Source: Schizochytrium sp. CCTCC M209059
Lineage: Eukaryota > Sar > Bigyra > Thraustochytrida > Thraustochytriidae
Direction: 5' to 3'
DNA: 64,000 bases
NCBI GenBank assembly: GCA_000818945.1
Contig: KN805375.1
Span: 424,711-488,710, forward strand
Shown here piece after piece: positions 1-8,742 of the stretch (its first letter is position 1; each line of letters starts with the position of its first letter). Below the pieces are notes generated by a model. It made no database searches. It saw nothing but the letters and a program-made list of their open reading frames with translations, and was not told the origin of the DNA. Both the position numbers and the translations under genes were made by a program.

Positions 1-93
1 AGAGCAGAGAGAGAGCCTCGAGAGGGAGGCGGCAAAACGGCATTGGGGAGGAAGAGGAGCGGAGAGACGCGGCGGCCCAAGGGTCGGGCGGAC

Positions 94-1002
94 ATGGCGG
101 GCGCGTGGCGAGAACTGGCGGCGCGGCTGCACAAGCCGCTGTCGCGCGAGCTGCGCGGGCGCGTGGGCGGGGCGCGGGCGTGGGAGGAGGCGCGGCTGCT
201 GGCCGAGTACCTGGGCGAGCAGGGCGGCGCCGACGAGGCCCGGGTGGCCGAGGTGCTGCGGCGCAGGATAGACCTCGACGAGCCCGTCGCCTACATCACC
301 GGCAAGGCATACTTTTGGACGCTCGAGCTCGAGGTGAGCCCCGACGTCCTCATCCCGCGGCCCTGCTCGGAGATCCTCGTGGAGACCGCCGTGGGCCACC
401 TGCGCAAGGCCGACGAGCCGACTGCCAATGCCGACACAGAAGCGTCCCAAATTATCGACCTCGGCACCGGAACCGGCTGCCTCTTGCTGGCGGCCCTGAG
501 CGAATGCCAGGCGGCACGCGGCCTCGGCGTCGACCTCTCGCCGGCCGCCATCCGCATCGCCGCGCGCAATGCCGAGAGAGCGGGCCTCCAGGATCGGGTC
601 GCCCTCGCGAACCTTGACTTTACCTCCCCAACGCTGGCCGCCGATCTTGCGGCGCACATGCCGCTGCCGGGCCAGCCGGCGCGCGTGCTCATGAGCAACC
701 CCCCGTATATCACTACGGGGGAAATGCTTGACCTCGACCCCTCCGTGCGGGACCACGAGCCGCACCTGGCCCTCGAGGGTGGCGCGGACGGACTGGCTTG
801 CTATCGTGCGATTGCCGACCAAATCCCAAGCCTATTGGACGCCGGAGTTCTCGCAAAGGGAAGCGCGATTGTTCTCGAGGCCGGATCAACGCAGGCGTTG
901 CGGATCGCGGCGCTCATTTGCGAAAAGTCGCCTTCTAGCACGGTCGAGGTACGTCGCGACCTCTCCGGCATCGATCGCTGCGTAAAGGTCACCCTCGCCT
1001 AG
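94..1002 (+). CDS. HEMK1: PrmC/HemK-type N5-glutamine methyltransferase of release factors
   Basis: A 302-residue SAM-dependent methyltransferase, close to the usual 280-340 of the family. The helical N-terminal domain is followed by the family's conserved block ending in VLIPRPCSEILVE (about residues 85-97). The SAM-binding motif I is DLGTGTG (122-128), and the catalytic NPPY motif is at 202-205. In this family NPPY binds the glutamine side chain of the GGQ loop of class I release factors, which the enzyme methylates. The frame is open further upstream, but the first ATG lies at 94 and is taken as the start. The alanine- and arginine-rich N-terminus with few acids could be a mitochondrial presequence, as in HEMK1, but this is not clear-cut; the cytosolic eRF1 methyltransferase is a different shorter family. 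It is intronless and convergent with the next gene. Confidence 0.9.
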   Translation: MAGAWRELAARLHKPLSRELRGRVGGARAWEEARLLAEYLGEQGGADEARVAEVLRRRIDLDEPVAYITGKAYFWTLELEVSPDVLIPRPCSEILVETAVGHLRKADEPTANADTEASQIIDLGTGTGCLLLAALSECQAARGLGVDLSPAAIRIAARNAERAGLQDRVALANLDFTSPTLAADLAAHMPLPGQPARVLMSNPPYITTGEMLDLDPSVRDHEPHLALEGGADGLACYRAIADQIPSLLDAGVLAKGSAIVLEAGSTQALRIAALICEKSPSSTVEVRRDLSGIDRCVKVTLA

Positions 1003-1408
1003 AAGGGAACGCTGTTCCCAATCCTATTCTGTCCCGATTCCGCCTCGTCCTATTTCCTTCCATTTTCTTCCCACATGATACGACATGATTCTGGTGCAAG
1101 CTCGCCGACCTGCAATGCCATGTTATGAGGGGATTTGTAGCATCCACGTAAGTAAGTAACAAACAATCATGATGTTGATTTTGATGATCTACAACCTCGA
1201 CAGAGCAACAATGTTTCAATACTCAAGTCGTTGCGCCGCCCAACCATCCACTCAGTTCTTGTGCCAAGATGTTTATCTTCAATGGGTTCATCGAGAGGCG
1301 CACGCAAACGGATCAAAACCCGTGTCAATACAAAGTTTAAAACAAAGGAAAGGGTCGATTGTCAGCTAGCTAGCTTTGCCATTCGATGATCGATCGCAGG
1401 CCCGCCCG
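1003..1408. other. Convergent 3' intergenic space
   Basis: About 0.4 kb between the stops of the methyltransferase gene and the acidic coiled-coil gene. It is lower in GC than the flanking coding DNA. A short GCTAGCTAGC-like run sits near 1366. The small open frames here have no protein-like composition. It probably holds the two 3' UTRs. Confidence 0.6.
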
Positions 1409-2704
1409 TCACCTCCTCTGGGAACTCGGCTGGAGACGCGCAAGGTAGGCCGATGCGGCATCAGCCTCCTTTTTGGAAGCCTCTCGATGAGCAAGCTCTG
1501 CGCGCTTGGCACTTACGAGTCGTTCGGCGCGAATGCGCTGCTTTTGCATCCAGGCAAGCTTCTCTCGCAAGTCCTGAAGCTCCCTTGTGAGGGCCCGAGA
1601 AAATCGAGAGTGACTTGCAAACTCGTGCGCCAGAGTATTGTACACGGCAAACTCGCTTCGGATCTCGGCGAGGAAGCGGTCCAGGAAAACGGCATACTCG
1701 GGTCTTCCGCGCTGCTCAAGCTCCTCAGCATATTCGTCCACAAGCACGCTTGCAAGGTTGTGCACAATGTCCAGGCACGTCAGCCGCTCCTTGACAGGCT
1801 TGAGCACGGCTCGCTCCTCTCGTCGATCGTCTCCTTCGTTTTCTTGGCTTTCATCTTGTCGTTTCTGCTTTTTCTTCCTCTCTACATTGTCGTCCGAGTC
1901 AGACTCGGACCCCGAGGTCGTCGCGTTAGCGCTAGTTGAGGCACGCTCGCCACTACGCTGGGCTTCTCTACTTTGACCCCTTTTTCTCTCTAGATTGTTC
2001 GCCTCACTGGCTTCGCTGCTGTTGTCACTCGAGTCGTCATCGTCGTCCTTGTTGCTATGCTCGCGTCGCAGAAACCGTCTGGACAATGGTGGTGAAGACG
2101 ACGACGTAGAGATAGCGTTCGCGGAAGAGACTTCGATCGCTCGCAAGGTTGAGTTACCTGCTGGTCTCGGCCTCTTTCCGCTTCTTGCAGGCTCGTCGCG
2201 ACCCGCTGTCAACACGGGTGATGATCGTCGGACCCTTTGGGCAGCAGGACGGCCCCACGTCTTAGCGTTTGGACCTGGTGAGGCACTCTTGACATCCTTG
2301 GTCGGCGCATCGTCATCGCTCTCGCTGGCGATATCCTCGTCTTGTTCGTCTTGCTCGTCTTGCACCTCGTCGTCGCGAAAGAAATCGTCGTGGACGTCGT
2401 TGTCGCCGTCGTCGTCGTCGCGGTCTTGCATGTCATCGTCATCATTATCGAAGACGATATTATCGCGAGAACTTTTCACGGCGCTCTCTGCAAGCGAGAC
2501 GTCAAGGTCGTCCTCGATCTCACCTTGCAGTGTGCGCGGCTTGGCGCGTCGTCGCTCGCGGCCAGGGCGAGCGCGACGTCTCACATTTGAGGTCGCATCG
2601 CGTCTGCGTGGGACCAGTTCTTGCACAAAGGTTTGGCCACGAGGCGTCGCCTCCGGGCCGTCTGCGTTGCCTATGCCCGTCTCGCCCGCGTCGCGCCCCG
2701 ACAT
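1409..2704 (-). CDS. Acidic disordered protein with C-terminal coiled coil, unrecognised
   Basis: A 431-residue protein I do not recognise. Residues about 1-60 are basic (RRRARPGRERRR). Residues 75-130 are dominated by Asp/Glu runs. The middle (130-290) is Ser/Arg/Asp-rich and probably disordered. The last 130 residues are well ordered: a helical block with LDIVHNLASVLVDEYAEELE and FLDRFLAEIRSEFAVYNTL, then a basic coiled coil. Basic-acidic-disordered tails before a terminal coiled coil are typical of nuclear scaffold proteins, and some inner kinetochore proteins (CENP-U/Ame1 type) look like this. That is only a guess. The start is the first ATG (2702-2704); a CAGA microsatellite lies just upstream. 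The antisense strand also has long open frames, but these are shadows of the acidic codons. Confidence 0.65.
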   Translation of the reverse strand: MSGRDAGETGIGNADGPEATPRGQTFVQELVPRRRDATSNVRRRARPGRERRRAKPRTLQGEIEDDLDVSLAESAVKSSRDNIVFDNDDDDMQDRDDDDGDNDVHDDFFRDDEVQDEQDEQDEDIASESDDDAPTKDVKSASPGPNAKTWGRPAAQRVRRSSPVLTAGRDEPARSGKRPRPAGNSTLRAIEVSSANAISTSSSSPPLSRRFLRREHSNKDDDDDSSDNSSEASEANNLERKRGQSREAQRSGERASTSANATTSGSESDSDDNVERKKKQKRQDESQENEGDDRREERAVLKPVKERLTCLDIVHNLASVLVDEYAEELEQRGRPEYAVFLDRFLAEIRSEFAVYNTLAHEFASHSRFSRALTRELQDLREKLAWMQKQRIRAERLVSAKRAELAHREASKKEADAASAYLARLQPSSQRR

Positions 2705-2769
2705 CGCTCTCCCTTCTCAGCCGCCCTTCAAGTTGTTTGCGCCGGCGCCAAACCGTCAGACAGACAGAC

Positions 2770-2808
<39 letters not shown>

Positions 2809-3131
2809 GGTTTGGTTCGGTCGTTAGAAATTTCAATTCTTTCTCTTTTCCTGTTTGCTTTGGTCGTAAAAACTGGTCACAGCTCACGTTCATGACGCCT
2901 TACTCCGAGCGCAAGTAAGCAAGCACAGTCATTGCGAGCTGGAAGAGCGCAGAAATCAAAGGAATGGGGACACGAACGTAGGGCACAAGGGGATTAGCTT
3001 GTATACAGGAAATGAGATGAACGATTGTCTCATGTCCAGATGACCTCATTTCTGCGGTGTCAAAACAGAAGATTTCGTCAAGAATCAATGCTGACTTCGC
3101 AAACGTCAAACGTTCTTTTATGCGTGACTGC
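2705..3131. other. Intergenic space between two minus-strand genes
   Basis: It holds the 5' region of the acidic protein gene and the 3' UTR of the FAIM-like gene. The CAGA tetranucleotide tract is the only striking element. I see no further gene. Confidence 0.6.
2756..2809. repeat. (CAGA)n microsatellite
   Basis: About 13 near-perfect CAGA units with one GA interruption near 2770. It lies some 50 bp upstream of the start codon of the acidic coiled-coil gene, so probably in its 5' UTR or promoter. Confidence 0.9.
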
Positions 3132-3301
3132 TCAAAAGGGGTTGGAGCTATTATTGTACGTGTACTGCGGCTGCGAGTGCGACGAAGAAGAATACTGCGA
3201 GGCTTGCTGGTACGAAAGGTGGGGCTGCTGCTGAGGCTGCTGGGGCTGACCATACGGGTTGGAAACGTACGATTCGGCAGCCGTGTACGACGAAGCTGAA
3301 G

Positions 3302-3336
<35 letters not shown>

Positions 3337-4625
3337 GACGGATATTGCGACGAAGAATACATGGGCTGCGTTGCCATCGAGGTCGCAGAGGACGCAGGCT
3401 GCGAAGAGTATTGTCCTCCATAGGAAGAATAACTAGCGGGCTGTGGCTTGCTGATGCCGGGAGGACCCGAAGAGGTGCTCGGGGCGGCGCTTGGCGTTGA
3501 TGTATTGCCATACAGCGAAGTGATGGAGCTCGGGTCAAAACCAGAGGCAGCAGAAGAGGCAGAAGGCGCGCTAGGCGTATACGCCGCCGAAGAGGACGGC
3601 GCCGGCGAAGAACCGTAAAAGTCAAAAGGGTTCGATGCTGCTGCTGCTGCTGCAGATGATGATAATGATGGTGCTGCTGCAGACGAGGTTGACGATGACG
3701 CACCATACATGCTGGACGCCGCAGCGCCGGGCCCAGACGAGGACGGCCCTGTCATGCTCATGGCGCCCATGTTTGAGGAGAGCCGGCCCACATCCGTGTA
3801 GGACGAGTGTTGAGATGCGTGCGGCTGCGGCCCCGAGGCATAGTACGAGTCTGCGGCCGATGTGCGCGTAGACACGCCAGCGGCCCAATCAAAGTCGCCG
3901 TTCGTAGACACCGTTGGCGCGAGCGTAGTGGCTGTGGCCGTAGTGGCCACCGAAGGACTAAAGGAGTCGTGAGACGCGCTTGCAAAGGGATCTTCGCTCC
4001 ATGCCGAGTACGTTGCTGCGACAGGCGCCGCCGCGGAGGCGATGGCCTTGGCATTAGGCGCCCCAGACAGTTTGCGCTGGGCCTGAAAGTCCTTCCAGAG
4101 GTCCTCTTCCTCTTCGTCCTCGTCGTCATCACTCGAGTCATCGCCGGTAGGCACGTCCACGTTTGCCTTTGCGGCGCTGCTGCTGCCCACAAAGTCATTG
4201 TAGCTCATCTTTTTCACATCGCTTGTGTCGGCGGCTGATTCAGCGGCCCGCTTGCCGCGACGCATCTCCTCGAGCTGCTCGGTGGTGATGCGCGTGAGGC
4301 GGTGGAATGGGATCCCGTCTACATTGAGATCGTAAATGTAGCCCTCGAAGTGGTCGCGAATGAAGATCTCCAAGAGGTGGCCGCCGGCCTGGAATTTGTG
4401 CTGAAAATCGCCGGTAAACATTTTCTTCTTGTGAAAGATTAGGCTTCCGTTCAATTTGATCTCGCGCTTGCCGCGCACCAGCGAGTGTTTGAGTTCGACC
4501 TCATTGGTCTTGAGGTCCGGCAGACAGGCGAACTTCCACGTCACCTTGACCTTCGACCCCTTGACGCGCTTGCCCACGTACTCCTTCTCCACGTAGAACC
4601 CAAAGACATCGCTGCCGCGCTCCAT
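3132..4625 (-). CDS. FAIM-like domain protein with NPF motifs and polyglutamine tract
   Basis: A 497-residue two-part protein. Residues about 20-115 form a compact beta-rich domain (VTWKFACLPDLKTNEVELKH, GKREIKLNGSLIFHKKKMF, then EGYIYDLNVDGIPFHRL). In strand order and in the GKREIKLNG-type core it resembles the beta-sandwich of FAIM (Fas apoptotic inhibitory molecule). The remaining 380 residues are Ser/Ala/Pro/Gln-rich and disordered: an acidic patch near 165, DPF near 218, NPF in the middle and again as the last three residues, and a run of about 12 Gln. NPF and DPF are the short motifs by which endocytic adaptors bind EH domains and AP-2, so a trafficking role is a reasonable inference. 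The first ATG is at 4623-4625; no introns. FAIM homology is by eye only. Confidence 0.65.
3304..3336. repeat. CTG/CAG trinucleotide run coding polyglutamine
   Basis: About 11 uninterrupted triplets that read as CAG on the minus strand and encode the Gln run in the C-terminal half of the FAIM-like protein. Confidence 0.95.
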
Positions 4626-5002
4626 GGTGCCGGCTCACCCGGTGGTCCTCCCGGTGTCCGCGCACGTCCTCCGTGTTCCCTGCCCGGTCGTCCCGCGTGC
4701 GACCTCGCCGCGAGCCGCGTCGAGGTGCAGCGCAGCGCCTCGCGCTGCGTCACGTCGCCGCCGATGTCCGCTTGACGGACAGGCTGGCCGGCTGGCGGGT
4801 CTGCCTCCGCGCGGGGGGTGGCCGGCGCGGGCGCGGGCTCGCAGGCAGGCGCGCAGACGCGCAGGCGCCGCCGGGCCGGGCTGCGCCGCGATCGGCGTCG
4901 CGCGTCGAGCGGGCTCGCGCGAGCGATCTCTCGCGCCGCTCTCTCGCTCGTTCTCGCTTTGCTCGCTTTCTTCACGCCGCTGTAGTCAATTAGACAGGCC
5001 TA

Positions 5003-5016
5003 CTATCATATGATAG
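5003..5016. repeat. 14-bp perfect palindrome
   Basis: CTATCATATGATAG equals its own reverse complement, and near-matching AGGCC/GGCTG bases flank it. It lies 380 bp upstream of the FAIM-like start and may be a binding site for a dimeric factor. Confidence 0.85.
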
Positions 5017-5185
5017 GCTGTTATTGTTGGTGTTTTTATACTATACCATACTGCTCTGCTCTGCCCGTCGAAAGAGCCCGAGAGAGCCGCAGGATGAGGC
5101 AATCTTTCGTTCTGGTTAGGTTCGCGCGCACCGCGGTCAGGTTTGGCGCGCGGAGCCGAGCGCAAGGGGGAGAAACCAGACGCAT

Positions 5186-5290
5186 GGAATAGAATGGAGT
5201 GAAATGGAATGTAAAGCAATGGAATGAAGTGGAAGGGAATGGAATGAAGTGGAGTGGAATACTACAATGGAGTGGAATACGTACGTACAA
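5186..5290. repeat. Degenerate GGAAT/GGAGT pentamer array
   Basis: About 100 bp of imperfect pentamers (TGGAA, TGGAG, TGAAG, GGGAA), with the G and purines all on the plus strand. It is satellite-like but short. Confidence 0.8.
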
Positions 5291-5736
5291 CAATGGAATG
5301 GCGAGGGAAGGAAAAAAAAAAAAAAAGAGGAACTCTCAAAAAATATATAAATCTTTATCGATGGGGAAAAAAGAAAAAAAAAAAAGGCCTAACGGGCCCA
5401 TCGGCTCCAACGAAGAGCGGCGCCACCATCATTAGCAAATGATCGGTCGATCGATCGCAGGCAGAAAAGAGAACCCGGCAGGCATGGCTGGCTGCTCGGA
5501 CCCGCGCAGACAAAAGCCTCTCTCAGAACGAAGCGGAGCTAAGGCGGCCCTCCTCTCCAGCTCCGTACGAGTACACTGCCCGGTGACGACGACGAGGCCT
5601 CTGCTCTGATCGATCCCGAAAGGCCTGCGCCCAAAGGGCAGCGCAACGCACACCTGCTCGTGTCCAGTCTAGTACGTCACGGTCAGCTTGTCTCGTCGTC
5701 TACAGTTGTGCGATCGCGGCGAGCCCGCCCTTGCAG

Positions 5737-5758
5737 TAGTACGTAGTACTACGTACTA
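5737..5758. repeat. 22-bp perfect palindrome
   Basis: The half-site TAGTACGTAGT is followed directly by its exact reverse complement with no spacer. It ends about 305 bp upstream of the transporter start codon. It contains two ACGT cores, the centre of bZIP-type sites, so an operator-like role is possible; chance arrangement of an ACGT-rich tract is the alternative. Confidence 0.9.
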
Positions 5759-6063
5759 GGCTGGCAGCGGAGCAGAAGCGCGAGAAGCGGAGTGGACCGC
5801 GAGACGGCGCCGCGGGCGGGAGAGAGAGAGACCCAGACGCGCAAGAGCTCGGCCGACGCGGGCGCGCAGCGGGCGCGGGCGGGAGCGGCGGAGGCGGGCG
5901 GAGGGCGCGCGCGCGCGGGAAGCGCCGGCGCCGCTGCGCGGGAAGCGCAGGAGGCGGCCCCTGTGGTCTGCATTGGAACGTTGGACGCGTCATCACAGCA
6001 CATGTGCTTGCGAGGACTCGGTTTGAACCTTGAACCTCGATAACACCTCCGCGCGGGCGCGCT

Positions 6064-7992
6064 ATGCTTACCTCCTCCAGTGCCCGCGTTCAACAGGCTG
6101 TTCTACACTCCGCGGCGACCGCGTCGCAGTCTGAAGGCTCGGGCGACGGCCTCGGGGGCCTGCTCGGCTTTAGCGATACCGGTTCGGGCCAGATCCGTCG
6201 CCGGCTCAACAGCGGGAACCGCGACGGAGAAGCAGCCATGCTGCATCCAGTCGACGCGGCCTCGGGGCCATCTCACACGCGTCGCAACAGCGGTGGCGGC
6301 GAGGTAGAGCTGCATTCTGTGGGCACGGGTCTGCCGAGCAGCGGGTTCACCGAGGTGAGTCTGCACGATGACGACGCTGGCGCCGACGACCATCTGCACG
6401 CCATCGACACAAACGAGACCAAACAGGGACTCAACATGTGGCGTCTTGCAGCGCTCACGTTTTTCACTGTTTCCGGCGGACCCTATGGCCTTGAGCCTCT
6501 CGTCAAGACAGTCGGGCCCTTTTATAGCATCATTGGTCTCCTCGTTGTGCCGTGGGTCTGGGGCATGCCATGCGCGCTCATGACGGCCGAATTGGCCTCT
6601 GCCATTCCGGAAATGGGCGGCTACATTTCTTGGGTGCAGCGCACAATGGGCGACTTTTGGGCCTTTCAGAACGGCATCTGGAACATCTTCAGCAACACTC
6701 TCGACAACGCCCTGTACCCTGTCATGTTCGTGGACTACATCGAGGAAATGATGGGCCCGACCTTTGAGTTCTCCTTTATGACACGCTTTTTAATCGGCGC
6801 CATCATGGTGGTGTTTCTCGGCTTCGTCAATGTGATCGGCGTTGACGTGGTTGGCGATGGCGCTGGCGTTTTTGGCATCTTCGTCATTTTGCCCTTTCTC
6901 TTTTTGGTGCTGATCGGCTTTGCTTCTGGCGAGGTCGATCCGAGCGACTGGGGAGAATCCAATGCAAATTTAGACTTTGGCCTCTACGTGTCCATGCTGC
7001 TTTGGAATACCTGCGGCTACGATTCCGCAGGAACCTGTGCTGCCGAGGTGGAAAACCCGGGAAAAATCTACCCACGGGCGATGTTGCTCACCATCGTCCT
7101 CACCACACTACTTTACGTCCTGCCCATCATGGCTGGCGTCTCCTTTGCCACTGACTACTCTGCCTGGGAGGACGGTCACTTTGTTACGATTGGAGAGCTC
7201 ATCGGAGGCAAGTTCCTCAAAATCTTTGTTCTCGTGGCGGGCTGTGTCTCGTCGCTGGGTCTGCTTAACTCTACAATGTGTACTTCATCTCGCGCGCTGG
7301 CTTGCATTGCTGGCTTCGGCTATGCGCCCAAGTCGCTTGCGCGCATCCACCCCAAGTACGGTACACCGATTGTCGCGATCATGATTAACTCGGTGTCAAT
7401 TATTGGCATGATTGCTACCGGACTTGACTTTGAGGCCATCGCACAGCTTTCCATGTGGCTGTACGCGTTGACGCTCGCCTTCGAGTTTTTTGCACTCATG
7501 CTCTTGCGCTCGCAAGAGCCCGAGCTCGAGCGCCCGTACCGCATCCCGCTTGGCTACTGGTCACTCTGGCTCATGTGTTCCATGCCGCTCGGTTGCTGTG
7601 TGGCGCTCATGGTTCTTTCCGAGCCGCGAACGTGGGCGATTTGCGGAGGCATTCTTCTCTTTGGAGCTGTCATGCTCATTCCGTACTATCGATCGAGCGG
7701 CAAGACAATCTATGTACCCAAGTGTTTGCGACGCGTTTGCTACCTGTGCTGTCGGTGTTATTCCTTCCGAGCCGTCAAGGTAGATGACCAAGACAATGGG
7801 GAACTTGGTGATGATGATGATGATTACATTGATACGAAATTCACCACGAATAATGCCGGAGCCGTGCAAATGACCGATCTCAATCTGGGCGCGGCAAGCA
7901 GAAACAACTTCGACCACGTCAATAATGATGATGATGATGACGATGTCGACTACGTAGAGGACGACAACCTCGCGCCTATCCGTCTGACCTAG
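6064..7992 (+). CDS. APC-superfamily amino-acid/polyamine transporter
   Basis: A 642-residue membrane protein. A hydrophilic 115-residue N-terminal tail precedes about 12 hydrophobic helices. The tail of the protein (from about 560) is cytosolic, with Cys-rich and Asp-rich stretches. Helix 1 carries the family's broken-helix signature (TFFTVSGGPYGLE), and helix 2 is followed by ELASAIPEMGGYISWVQ, matching the ELA-A-P--GG-Y-WV pattern of the LAT/PUT group. That group includes plant and protist polyamine and amino-acid uptake permeases. Substrate cannot be told from sequence; polyamine, arginine or a neutral amino acid are all possible. It acts at the plasma membrane or an endomembrane. Start is the first ATG; no introns. 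It shares a 1.4 kb promoter region with the FAIM-like gene. Confidence 0.9.
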   Translation: MLTSSSARVQQAVLHSAATASQSEGSGDGLGGLLGFSDTGSGQIRRRLNSGNRDGEAAMLHPVDAASGPSHTRRNSGGGEVELHSVGTGLPSSGFTEVSLHDDDAGADDHLHAIDTNETKQGLNMWRLAALTFFTVSGGPYGLEPLVKTVGPFYSIIGLLVVPWVWGMPCALMTAELASAIPEMGGYISWVQRTMGDFWAFQNGIWNIFSNTLDNALYPVMFVDYIEEMMGPTFEFSFMTRFLIGAIMVVFLGFVNVIGVDVVGDGAGVFGIFVILPFLFLVLIGFASGEVDPSDWGESNANLDFGLYVSMLLWNTCGYDSAGTCAAEVENPGKIYPRAMLLTIVLTTLLYVLPIMAGVSFATDYSAWEDGHFVTIGELIGGKFLKIFVLVAGCVSSLGLLNSTMCTSSRALACIAGFGYAPKSLARIHPKYGTPIVAIMINSVSIIGMIATGLDFEAIAQLSMWLYALTLAFEFFALMLLRSQEPELERPYRIPLGYWSLWLMCSMPLGCCVALMVLSEPRTWAICGGILLFGAVMLIPYYRSSGKTIYVPKCLRRVCYLCCRCYSFRAVKVDDQDNGELGDDDDDYIDTKFTTNNAGAVQMTDLNLGAASRNNFDHVNNDDDDDDVDYVEDDNLAPIRLT

Positions 7993-8093
7993 CTCGCGGA
8001 AAGCTTTCTTTTCCGTATTTCGGAACATTGACTTAGGTTTGTCTACCATCCATGGCATAGTAATCAGATAGACCATGTATCATTCTATGTGTG

Positions 8094-8098
8094 TATGC

Positions 8099-8133
<35 letters not shown>

Positions 8134-8134
8134 T
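8094..8134. repeat. (TGCG)n microsatellite
   Basis: About nine to ten near-perfect TGCG units some 100 bp after the transporter stop codon. A GA-rich stretch follows. Confidence 0.95.
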
Positions 8135-8201
8135 GAGAGAGACAATAGAGAGGGAGAGACACAAAAATCTTGTCTCACTTTAGTGTATGTTTTTTTTGGG
8201 G

Positions 8202-8211
8202 NNNNNNNNNN
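8202..8211. other. Assembly gap (10 N)
   Basis: Ten undetermined bases between T-rich runs, followed by a G run of about ten at 8239-8250. The true length is unknown; this is likely a homopolymer sequencing failure. Confidence 0.99.
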
Positions 8212-8564
8212 TTTTTTCTTTTTTGTGTTTTTTTTTTTGGGGGGGGGGGGAGGGGGGAGAGAAGTTTGATATAATGAAAGTGTGGATTCGCCTTCCTCAT
8301 CCTACCCCAGGCCCCACCAACAACTTCATCATGTATAGCGCGTGGAGCGCACTCGACAGTGAGCACTAGGAAATCAGTCTTTGATAGAAAGCGCGTTGGT
8401 CAGGAGGACTTGACAATCATACTGCTACTTTGCCCATAAGCAAATGAAAGACGTTGAAACACAGAGGCGGCTTCCACGGGAGAGGTAAAAAAAACAAACA
8501 AACAAAAAACTTCTACGTTGATACGATACGATTCATAGTCTTGTTCTGAATGGGTTGGGTTCGA

Positions 8565-8630
8565 GCAAACGAGCGAGCAAACGAGCGAACGAGCAAACGA
8601 GCGAACGAACAAACGAACGAACGAACGAAT
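8565..8630. repeat. GAGC/GAAC/AAAC tetranucleotide array
   Basis: About 65 bp of variant tetramers (GAGC, AAAC, GAAC) in alternating order, in the 3' flank of the BSD-domain gene. Confidence 0.9.
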
Positions 8631-8742
8631 GTGCAAAGCAGCTGAAAATCAATCGCAGCACACGAACATGTTGACAACGCTGTCTCGTCGAGCCCCTCGT
8701 GAACGCACAGAAAACACACACGCGCACTTGGTCGGAACGCTT

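Larger units (their letters stand above)
4626..6063. other. Divergent promoter region
   Basis: A 1.4 kb space between the FAIM-like gene (-) and the transporter gene (+). Both flanks are very GC-rich (4650-4970 and 5790-5960), as expected for promoters or 5' UTRs. The AT-richer centre holds a 14-bp palindrome, a degenerate GGAAT array, A-rich runs (about 5310-5385) and a 22-bp perfect palindrome. Several open frames exist in the GC-rich flanks, in conflicting frames and with Arg/Ala/Pro bias; I regard them as non-coding. Confidence 0.6.
7993..8742. other. Convergent 3' intergenic space rich in simple repeats
   Basis: It lies between the ends of the transporter and BSD genes. It holds a TGCG microsatellite, poly-T and poly-G runs around an assembly gap, and a GAGC/GAAC tetranucleotide array. 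No gene is visible. Confidence 0.7.

Noticed and set aside
1995..2918. 307-codon plus-strand frame over the acidic protein gene
   Set aside because: It is a Ser/Leu-rich reading of the complement of acidic codons, with no protein-like domain; the minus strand has the conserved coiled-coil block.
4541..5013. Overlapping long frames on both strands in the GC-rich FAIM/transporter spacer
   Set aside because: Arg/Ala/Pro-biased in every phase, as expected from GC-rich DNA without stops; no family match or start context.
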